64,000 bases of DNA from the NCBI RefSeq assembly GCF_002575655.3, contig NC_053040.3, positions 225,012,628 through 225,076,627 on the forward strand. Direction: 5' to 3'. The notes under the pieces are model-generated. The model did not search any database, was not told the origin of the DNA, and worked only from the letters and a program-made list of their open reading frames with translations. This DNA comes from Aegilops tauschii subsp. strangulata. Its lineage: Eukaryota > Streptophyta > Magnoliopsida > Poales > Poaceae. Positions 35,301 to 45,000 of the stretch are shown here, one piece after another (the first letter of the stretch is position 1; each line of letters starts with the position of its first letter). The position numbers were made by a program, and so were the translations under genes.

Positions 35301-35816
35301 TGCCCTATCGACTATCTCACTCTCTCTATGTGGTGGCTCACTCACTCCCTCAATGTAGGTGCACTCAAACTCACATATGGTGGAGTCACTCATCTCACTC
35401 AAGTGGTGGGGGTTCTGGCTCTCCTCACATGGGAATTGGGGCAACACATCATATATGGGGCTAGTGGTGAACTCTCTCTCACTCTCAATTTGGTGGCACA
35501 AGTCACTCAAGTCATCATACGCCGCCGTGGTCGAAGGGAAAATCCCATGCTCAACCATCTCGTCGCCGTCGCCATGGATGAAGGCCGAAGATGGCACATC
35601 ATCGCTCTTGCCTCCTAAGATGTAAGAATCATCCTTGCTCGTCGCCATGTCGCTCGCCTCCAAAGCTTGGTCCTTGATGGTCTCCGTAGTCGTAGTCGTC
35701 ATCACACCGTCTTGAAAAAGAGTCGAAGTAGACTCGGTATCATCAATGCCACAAAGAGGGATGGCGGTGAAGGCGAAGTTGGGAGCATCGTCTTGGAGCT
35801 TGTCGGGCTTGGACAT
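32310..35816 (-). pseudogene. uncharacterised long ORF of element B
   Basis: From ATG 35816 (MSKPDKLQDDAPNFAF) the minus strand stays open for almost 3.5 kb. Three long frames (to 35007, 33990 and 33096) share one phase, broken by a TGA at 35007 (context DILDID*LHDVDQ) and two close stops near 33970. A fourth (33046 down to the LTR) is shifted by one base. The product is acidic at the N-terminus (residues 1-270), then very rich in Cys, His, Met, Tyr and Ile, and ends PRSDLSQGG at the LTR. No protease, reverse transcriptase or integrase motif is visible. A module containing MMDDV.IYHAH..F recurs at about 34290 and 33360, with a weaker copy at 34375. Its last residues equal the last residues of the gypsy pol fragment at 50408-50566. 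I do not know its function. Confidence 0.55.
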
Positions 35817-36716
35817 TGTCGGATTTCGGGTTCCGGCAAAACCCTTGAGGTTCGAACACTGGGGTGCGCACGAAGATCTCTCTCTCCCTGGCTCGCTCTC
35901 GCAATGATCGCAAGGCCTAGCTCGACGAACCCAAAGAACAAGAGACACAAGAGTTTATACTGGTTCGGGCCACCGATGTGGTGTAATACCCTACTCCAGT
36001 GTGGTGTGGTGGATTGCCTCTTGGGCTGAGGATGAACAGTTACAAGGGAACAACAGCCTCCTGAGGAGAGGTGCTCTTGTGCTTGGTGAGCTTGTGTGTG
36101 TGAGGGTGATCTGAATGACCTGTCTCCTAGCTACGATGGTGGATAGTCCTATTTATAGTGGCCCTGGTCCTCTCCCCAAATATTGAGCGGGAAGGGATCC
36201 AACAACGGCCAAATTCGAAGGGAGACAACTAGTACAAGTTATCCTAACTAAAGGTGGTCTTCGCCTGCCAAAGGCTCTGGTGGTGACGCCGTCTTGGGCT
36301 CCACGGTGACCTCCGTCCTGCCGTCCTGCTGGTCTTGGTCTTGTTGCACCGATATGGAAACCTTTGTTTGATGCCTCGGGACTCCTCGCTCGCGCTTGCC
36401 TCTTTAACACCAAAGAGGAAACAAGGACACTACGCGCGTTGGCGCCCGCCTGGCGCCTACCTGGCCACGGTCGTCATGGCTTGCGTCACAGGAACCTCGC
36501 GAGGTGTCCCTTGCCTTGATCTCTCCGCCCCTCGCGAGCCAGACTGGTGAGGCCGCCCCCGAGGAGGTCTTGCATCGTCCACCTCGCGAGGCTTGGCCCC
36601 TCGCGAGGGTCTTGGGTGTTTGCTGGTGAAGATGGGCCGTACAAGGCCGCTAGTGGAGCCACGCCGTGGGCCGCAGGCAGGCAAGTCTGGGGACCCCCGT
36701 TCCCAGGACGCCGACA
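35817..36716 (-). mobile_element. LTR of element C
   Basis: This 900-bp LTR has perfect inverted ends, TGTCGG at 35817 and CCGACA at 36711-36716. A TATAAATA box reads on the minus strand near 36157. The purine tract lies to the right, so this is the 3' LTR of a minus-strand element. It inserted one base upstream of the ATG of the element B ORF. Confidence 0.8.
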
Positions 36717-36732
36717 GTAGCCCCCGGGCCCA
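36717..36732 (-). other. polypurine tract of element C
   Basis: The minus strand reads GGGCCCGGGGGCTAC directly before the LTR start TGTCGG. The position and composition fit the second-strand primer of an LTR element and fix its orientation. Confidence 0.65.
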
Positions 36733-37006
36733 AGGCGCGCTCGGACTTGGCTTCGAGGCGAAGCCAAAGGGCAAGTGCGGAGCGCTGCGGGCCCCAAGCC
36801 TGCGGCCCCGCTTGACGCGTGGCGATTGATTGGACGTGGGCGTCTCCGCTTTCCCACACCGCCTCGCAACTGCCGGACTGACAAAAGACTGGCGCGGGTA
36901 ACGCTTGCCTTCATTGCTTTCCTTTGTCTTGCTCCAGATCCCCTTTCTCGCTCCTTGCTTCCGAAATCTCCAGATCTGCTTCCATTCTCTTTTGAGCCAG
37001 CGACCA

Positions 37007-39757
37007 ATGGCGCCCCGGAAGGTCAAGGCTGCTTCGCCGCCCGCCTGGTACGAGCCGGCTCTGGACGCGCCCAACGTCTCGGAGAAGAACCTCGCCGCCA
37101 CGCGTCTGCTGACGGCGGGGGAGAACAACGAGAGGGGAAGACCGAGCTCCGGGCTGGCTCCGCCGAGCCGGAGGCTTCGAGAAGCACCTTCTACCCCTTC
37201 TTCATGAGCATCGTCGTTGCAGGGCTGGTTCCCCCTTTCTCCAACTTCTTCTACGCCATCCTCGACCATTACAGGTTGCAGGCCCTTCATCTTCATCCCA
37301 ACTCTGTTCTTCTCCTGTTGATCTTCACCTTCTACTGCGAGGCGTACGTCGAGGTGATGCCGTCCGTGGCTCTATTGTGCCACTTCTTCTTCCTCCAGAT
37401 CAATGACGGCCACACCTCAGGGTGCGCCAACTTCGTTGCCGCCGGTAAGGCCAACGCGATCTCGAAGGTCGGAAAGAAGGCCGAGGGCTTCAGGAGCAAG
37501 TGGGTCATGATGGATGCCAAGTGCGTCCACCCAAGGTTGACGCTGCCGACGGAGATGCCCCAGTCCGACGAAGGGTGGCTCTGCGCGAAGCTTACTGACG
37601 ACCGGGCGAAGCCAGTGCTGGAGAAGATGACCACCGACCTGAAACCGGGCAACGCTAAGGCGGCAAAGATGACGGGGGCCATGCTCCTGAGGGAATTCCT
37701 GATGCTGCGTGTGGCTCCGCTCCAGGCGCGCTTGCGCCCCTTGTGGATGCTTGGGGGCGAAGGAGATAAGTTTCGCCTGAGTCCGGAGGCCCTGTCCGGA
37801 AAAGAGCTGGCTGTGGCTCTCCGCCTCTTGGTCGGGGACGACCAGGAGTATCCGCCGAGTGCCTTCGTTCCCTTGTTCCTTCGCAAGGACGGGGTGTAGG
37901 TCGTGGCTGCCATGCCCGCCTTTGAGGGCGCGGGCTAGTGCCGCCGGCGCCGCCTGGGGTCCCGGTGGCGACGGCGCCGGTGGTTGTGTCTTCTGGCGAT
38001 TCCCGCGGGGAGGAGGAAGAGAAGGAGGACGAGGAGCGCGACTCGGAGGCGACCCCCGAGGGGATGGGGGAGACCTCCCCCTTACGCAAGGCCGATATCC
38101 TCCGCACACTGCGTGATGACGACGACGAGGCTGATGTCCTCCAGGAGAGAGAGGAGCTGCCCGTGGCTGGGGGCTCCTCGAGGTCCAAGGCCAGCCCCTA
38201 GAAGAGGCCACCGACCAAGGTTCCGACGAGGGGCAGGTCAGCACTGATCTCCCGAGACGACGCTTCTGCTCCGACACCGCCTGGAGCTGCTTCCGGCCCA
38301 TCTGATGCCCCTTCTTCCGCTCCTGGAGCCCGAGCGCCTACGCCTCAGGCTGCGAGGCTCTCGGGCTTCAAGCTTAAGAAGCGGAGGGACTTCACCGCGG
38401 TGGACCAGTAAGTGTTCTTGTCCCGCCTTGTTCTTGCTTCTGCTGCTTATCCTTGACGCTTCTCCGTTGTGCAATTAGGCCGAGGCCCGCGACGAAGAAG
38501 AGGAAGGAGGAAGAGGTGGTGCTGCTCGGGACCAGATCGCCTATGGCGGCCGCACCCCTCTCCATGGGTAAGGGCAGCGATGGCGCTCGCGCTTCTCCGG
38601 CCCGATCATCCTCGCGAGGCCTGGGGGAGCATCCTCTGGAGGAGTCAGCCCCCGTGGCCCTGCTGGCTCCGAAGGTGCCAACGCCTCGCTCGGTCGCCGA
38701 GGTCCCCAAAGCTCAGGAGCTTCCGGTCTCCCAGGCCATGGTGACGACGTCGCCTCCCCCTCCTCCTGCCGCACTGCTGACACTGGATCCTTCTGCCTCC
38801 TCTGACGTCCTGGAGCGCGCTCTTTCCGCGATGACCCTGCTGCGAGAAGATCTTCAGGGCGCCGACCCCCGCCTGGTAGTCGGGCGCCTGGGGCTGGTCT
38901 CTGGCTGGCTTCACTCAGACGTGTCCGTTCGGGCGGCGCTGAGCCAGGCAGCAGCAACCTCCGAGAAGGACAGGCAGGCCGCCGCCCAGGCTGCGGCCGC
39001 TCGTGAGGTGGCGCTGAAGGACGTCGGGGCCGCCCAGGAACGCTGTCAGTCGTTGGAGGCCGAGTTGGAGACCATGCGCAGCGAGCGTGCGGCCGAGGCC
39101 CGAGACGGCAAGGCGGAGGAGGAGAAGATGAAGGCCCGAGAGGACACCGCCAGAGGTCGCGGCGTCGAGCTGCAGCAGTTGGCGAAGGCGCAGGCCGCGG
39201 AGCGCAGCCGGCTGGAGAAGCTAGAGCGGAAGGTGGAGGCGGAGAAGACCGAGGTGGAAGCCAAGGCGCAGGTCCTGGCCGAGGACCGCGCGACCTTCAA
39301 GCTCCTCGAGGAGAGGTCTCGCAAGGCACTGCGGTCGCTCTACGAGAAGGGCTTGGAGGAGCCGCTGGCTACCGACGACGAGGGCCCCACCCAACTGCTC
39401 CCTTATCTGGTCGCAGCGCTTGAGGAAGTCGTGAGCGGCATCGGCCCCTTGGCAGAGGAAGAAGCCCACGTTCTTTCCTCAGCCGCGTTGACGCGCGTCT
39501 TCAACCATCTCCATCTTCGCGATCCCACCGCCCACCTTGACGAGCTGTTGGAGCCTGTGGACGCCGAGCACTGCGCAGCTGCTGCCGAGGCCGTGAAGGG
39601 TCAGGTGGAGGCCCTGCTGAAGAGGTTCCGTGCCTTCGATCCCGCGCCCTCAGCTGGTGCTGCTGCTGATCCTGCAACTCCGGCGGGCGGTGTAGGTGAG
39701 GGCAACGCCGTTGTGGAAGAAGCATCCCTTGTGGGTGACGGCAGCGTCCGGGGATGA
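37007..39757 (+). pseudogene. antisense ORF of element C ('putative gypsy-type transposon' protein)
   Basis: The frame begins MAPRKVKAASPPAWYEPAL at 37007. A 1-nt loss near 37137 shifts it to the frame that reads STFYPFFMSIVVAGLVPPF, SNFFYAILDHYRLQALHLHP and INDGHTSGCANFVAAGKAN, the domain long labelled 'putative gypsy type transposon' in grasses. A TAG at 37897 (KDGV*), another frameshift near 37930 and a TAG at 38199 follow, then an acidic and Pro/Ala-rich part to VDQ at 38407. An intron with GT at 38408 and AG at 38477-38478 joins it to PRPATKKRKEEE. The last part is a long Ala/Glu/Arg coiled coil (about 38950-39320) ending at TGA 39757. The ORF opposes the element's own direction. Function unknown. 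Confidence 0.7.
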
Positions 39758-39911
39758 CGAGATGACTTGCTGGGGGGCCCCTTTCCTGTTTAGCTTCTGC
39801 AATATGCACCATGCCTCGTGGAGGCGTTTAAACTTGCATTTGGTATTGGGAGAACAATATGTCTTGTAATATTTGTTTGAGATTTTGCGATTTCCTTCCC
39901 ATTTGCTTTAC

Positions 39912-40245
39912 GTTCTACGTCGGTAGGGCCCGATCCCGCGCATACCTCAGCCGCCGTTGGGTCGACCGGATCACCAGGACGAGACCAAGGAGTGAGGGGC
40001 TACGTGGCCAGTTAGGTTCCTGAGTCGCTATGCTCAGGAGTCCCCCTGACGCTCAAACAACTTACGGAAAGGAGATGCAGGAATAGGTCCAGTGTTCTAC
40101 GTCGGCAGGGCCCGACCCCGTGCATGCCTCAGCCGCCGTTGGGTCGTCCGGATCACCAGGACGAGACCAAGGAGTGAGGGGCTACGTGGCCAGTTAGGCT
40201 CCTGAGTCGCGATGCTCAGGAGTCCGCCTTGACGCTCAAACGACC
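39912..40245. repeat. 182-bp tandem repeat of element C
   Basis: Two units start with GTTCTACGTCGGYAGGGCCC at 39912 and 40094; the second is cut at about 40245. They contain ACCAGGACGAGACCAAGGAG and CTACGTGGCCAGTTAGG. Such arrays lie behind the antisense ORF in these elements. Confidence 0.8.
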
Positions 40246-40296
40246 TTCATACCTTTTCCCTCGCCGAGGAGCCCGAGAGAGAGAAGAGAGGCATAC

Positions 40297-40359
40297 CCGG
40301 GTGGTGAAGGAGTAGTCGCCGGAGGAGGAACCGCTGGAGATGTCTTTGAAGAAGACCAT
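40297..40359 (-). pseudogene. possible orphan first exon
   Basis: The minus strand reads MVFFKDISSGSSSGDYSFTT from ATG 40359, 21 codons, then a good donor GTATGC at 40295-40296 in phase 0. Everything beyond is element C, so any downstream exons are lost or displaced. I do not recognise the protein. The exon call rests only on the start, the codon pattern and the donor. Confidence 0.3.
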
Positions 40360-40532
40360 GGCGCCCCCGGCGGTAGGATGGGAGACGGCGAGAGCGAGGA
40401 AGCGGCTATAGCTTAGCAAGCAAGGAAGGAAGGTGGAAAGTCGGGGAGAAAAGGGGGTGGGGAAGGGGGAAGGGGGCGGGGGTAGATATTTTGGCGGTAG
40501 GCCAAAATTTTGGTAATGTGGAGGAAAACTTT

Positions 40533-40765
40533 GCGCGCGGTGCCACCGAACCATTCACTTTGAACGATTGTGTGCATCACAAATTATTCTTCTGCTTTAC
40601 ACGCATGGGATGAGTTTGATAATTCAAATTTTGGTCTCATGGGCACATTCACTTTGAATGCGCGCGGTGCCGCCGGACCATTCACTTTGAACAATTGTGT
40701 GCATCGCAAACGATTCTTGTGCTTTACGCGCATGGGATGAGTTTGATAATTTAAATTTTGGTGGA
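40533..40765. repeat. 127-bp direct duplication
   Basis: GCGCGCGGTGCC followed by CATTCACTTTGAAC and GCATGGGATGAGTTTGATAA occurs at 40533 and again at 40660. It lies upstream of the orphan exon. Confidence 0.75.
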
Positions 40766-42050
40766 AATTTCCCCGGGTACGTCATTGCATAATTTAACAT
40801 CGCTTGCTAATTTGGGCACACAAAAGAGCGTACAGCAGACAGACCACACTTACTGAATCGAGCAATTTTAGTAATTACACAGAGCCAGTTTGTAACACCC
40901 ACGATGCGGCTATATCTCCCACGTGTCGAGGCACGACTTAGAGGCATAACCTCCATCGGAGCTCATGTACGCTCCTTCATAAGAGGAACTATCACCAGAT
41001 CCATCTGAGCTGCTGTCCGAGTTTTCGTGAGAGCCACTGTCCGCGCTTCCATCAGAACTGATATCCACATGGTCAGTTCAAGATCCCCTCATGCTCAACC
41101 GTCGCACTGACCTACGACACCATCGATTCTCAATCAAAACAATGTCAGCTTATAAATAACCATTGGAATAACTGCAGAAATTTACTTCCATATGAGTGGA
41201 TCCCTAAATAGAAAGGATCGCAGCACAGGATCTATAATGCCTAGAAAACGAGACAAAAGGGGTGGGAATCGCCACAAAAAAGAAGGGAGGTGCAAGATCG
41301 AGATAAATGGAAAGTAAATCCATGCATGCAGCCAAATCCGAAATCAAAAGAGGCAAGAAATCCCACCGGTCGGCGGCTGAGGAAACGCCTCTGTCACGCA
41401 GTTGGGGAACCGAGAAAGGAAGGAAAGGGATAGACAGTCTCCGCTGGATCCGCCCCCTGCCGCTTCATATTCTGCTCCCCACGGGCATCGCTCTACATGG
41501 GCTGGGCTAAATAACATATGTGCTATCCTAATACCTCCTAATGCCTATATCTCCGTCTATGCACAGGAAAAAAGATGTTTTTTTCTTAGGTTTCTTATCT
41601 TTTTTCCTTTTTTTGCATGAAAAAGATGCACACCCAGGTTTCTCAGCATAATAACCATGTTTTCAAACTAAACCTATTCATATCACACAAATATTTTCTT
41701 TTTTCCAAACCCATTGCAAAAAAAAATACAACCATGCCAACTTTACTCTCTCATCATAGTGACCATATTTTCAAACTGAACATATTCATATTATGCAATT
41801 TCCCTTTTTCCTGGCTATTATTTCAAAAGAATAGCATGATTTAACAGAAGGTCCTTGCAGTATGAAACTATTTATCAATAGTATGTTTTCAGCGGGTCTC
41901 TGCGCCAGTGACACAAAGGCTCACCGGGGCTGCGAGCCCGTCTTTTATCCCCTTCGCTACCGCCAGACCATCTCTTTTCTCTTCCTCTAACCCCTTCGTA
42001 ACCGGAACCCTAACACCCAAATCCACCACTCCCCGCCTCCGCCCCCTCCC
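40766..42050. other. upstream region of API5
   Basis: This is the upstream and 5' leader region of the API5-like gene. The leader just before the ATG is C/T-rich. A minus-strand Ser/Asp/Gly-rich frame at about 40930-41080 (SSDGSGDSSS) might be a gene fragment, but no start or splice context supports it. No transposon ends were seen. Confidence 0.4.
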
Positions 42051-45000
42051 ATGGCAACCGCCAACGCCGACGCTGCCGAGGTCGAGCGGCTCTACGAGCT
42101 CGGCGACCGACTTTCCTCAGCCAAGGACAAGTCCCAGGTGTGCTTCTCTCCTGTGCAACCGATCCATTCCCCAGGGCTCCTTCGGTCTAGGGTTCTGACG
42201 GGTTTTTGGTCTTGCAGCACGCGGCGGACTATGAGGCGATCATAGCGTCGGTGAAGGGGCAAAACGTTAAAGCGAAGCAGCTGGCGGCGCAGCTCATCCC
42301 CCGTTACTTCCGGAGTTTCCCAGCCCTCGGTACCTTCGCCATGGAAGCAATGTTCGACCTCGTTGAGATGGAAGAGCTCGCGGTTTGTGTTCTCTCTGTC
42401 ACTCTCTTCGTAGTTGATGTTAATAAGTAGCTCGGCATTGGTGGACGCATAGGTTGAAGGACGATGAACACTAGCATTTCCTTTTTGCGTTAAATTGGTC
42501 TAGGATTCAGATTGGACTCGCTGGAAACTAGAAATTTATGTTGGAAGCTTGTCTGTGGCTTAACTTGGTTTGTGACCGGTATTGGTTCCTATAAAATTTC
42601 CCTCCCCTTCTGCTTGCTCCATGCTTTTCTATTGCTGATATTCCTAGCTCTGCTCCGAGGAGACATGTACCGAGAGTGCCATTTGAAAGTCACTTCTTTG
42701 TGTCAAAGACAATCACCCGTTGAGAAATCTAGAATAGTTACGCATTCAGGCATTTTTTTAGAACCTTACGCCCCCCCTCCCCCTAGCCTTGCATTGATCC
42801 TTAACCAGCAGAGCTGATCTGTTAATGCTTTATTAAGCAAAAGGCTCAGTGTTATCAAACATTGCTTCGATTCTCGTCTTGCTAATAGCTACAATGGGAT
42901 CAAATCATCAAAACAATACCTGCACCTTAAAAAAAGTCTGTAGCTGCGGAAATGTGAGTGAGCATTAGATGTACATCGTCACATGGCACAGTGAATATTT
43001 TCTACCAATGCTGATGTCTAATTATTTTTCAGTGAAGTGATCGTACAAGAACTATTTTCATTATAAATGTGGGTATACAATGTCAGTGGGGTCTGTGATG
43101 TCTCTGTTCGCCCTATACCAGTTATTTGTTGATGGTTGCACCTTATTAACATCAGGCTGTTTCCAAGATTATAATAGTTTTTGGATAGCTACGGTTTCAA
43201 AATTTTCTGATAAATGTGTGAAAGATACAAAATGCTTTATCTGTTTACCTCTGAATGGTTTTCATTTGTCAAAAGGCTGCTGTTATTATGTTCACTTTAG
43301 AACAACATGTTCATCATAAGGTTGTATGTTATCCACATGAATAACTCTCATCATTAAATGTACTTACAGATCAGAATACAAGCTATTCGTGGGTTTCCGC
43401 TTCTTGGCAAAGATGCAGAGTTCATCTCAAAAATTGCAGATATTCTTGGTCAGCTCCTTACAAGTGGTACAGCTTTTCTCCTATCTTTTCTCAGCTCGAA
43501 TGTCAAATGTGGCTATGCTTCTCAAGTTCTTTCTTGCATTTCAGAGGAAAATGTGGAGCGTGATGCTGTTCATAAAGCACTCATGTCCCTTATACGACAA
43601 GATGTTAAAAGTAAGATTCCTATCCTCATCTGTTGCTTGCTTACAGCTTTTGGAGTACTTTGATATGCATCCTGTTGTTTGATTACCGGGCATGTGCTGA
43701 AAATTTCTGCCATCATTTTCTTTGGGGATGTGGACTTTCAGAGTAGAAAATTGATTTTTATCATTGTCCTAATCCTAAAACTAAAAGAAATTGTGTAAAT
43801 TGATGCCAAGCCTTGAGATAACAACCTTATATGACGAATTTCTTGCTTTTCAACTATTGATGATGTTTATTTTACCAGATTAACCCAATTGGCAATTTAC
43901 TGGACCTTCACACAAACTCTAGAAACCTAGAAAAATGGACCCTGTAGTATTATGTTTATTGAGTGGTGCTCTACTGCTCTATTTATTGATGTGCATATGA
44001 ACTTCTGCACTTTCTTGACCTTTTCTTATATATCGCAAGAGATATGGGTAGGACGCTGGGCAGAATCCACTTTCATCACTTCAAGGTGTTCTAGATTAAG
44101 GGGTTTAAATTCAAGGCAGGTCCATATGCATAAGGATTATTGGTGGGCCCACCATTTCCTATGCTGCTCGGTCACTTCTATTCTTCTGTTGTTAAATGTA
44201 TATGGCATAATCACTGGAGTGATACTCAATACTATTTTTCTGTTGTTAAATGTGTATAATATTTCCTATGCTATATTTTGCGCAATACTCAATAAATGGC
44301 ATAATCATGGGAGTGATTTTAATCTTTGCTCTCCTGTTAGTTTATCATATATGGCACACCATCTAACTCTATAAGTTAGCCGCATATGCATTTTGACACA
44401 TCAGGTTGTCCAATGGCCATTGGAATTTTATCTATCCTTCTATTTTTCAAGATAATTCAGATTTGTTGGCGAAAAAGCGAAGAAATAGGTTCGTCATTCC
44501 ATTACAATATCATCAAGAACAAGAGAAAGAACTAATATCCTGTTTTGGGATTTCGATTGAAATCCCCCTTATGGGTGTTTTACGTAGAAATACTATTTTT
44601 GCTTATTTTGACGATCCCCGATACAGAAAAGATAAAAAGGGTTCAGGAAGTGTTCTTTATGTATTAGAAAACTCTGAGTGGCGCAGTTGACATATTATCT
44701 GAATAGCACTTGATATGTAGTTTCCTGTTAGAAATACTTTTAGCCACAGTATATCGCACATCCTTTTTGATTCTTACTAAAATTGTCAGTTCTGTTCAGC
44801 AAATGTTGAACTTTTAATAGCGTGCTGTGCTGATGTTTTGTCTTAATTCAACCTGTGAGTTCTATTATATTGATGATGAGTAACACCAACTTGTAATTTC
44901 TTTGTTATAGAAGCTTGTAATATCTTTTTTGCTGGTAGTGTTCACTTTGATGGGCTGCAAATGTCCTTTTTGTATTACTCGTTACACCATTTACCTCTTC

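Noticed and set aside
36457..37296. Long minus frame of 279 codons
   Set aside because: It crosses the LTR border of element C and runs against its recognised antisense ORF; composition is GC-rich.
40930..41080. Minus Ser/Asp/Gly-rich frame (SSDGSGDSSS)
   Set aside because: It could be a gene end, but no start, acceptor or homologous domain could be identified.
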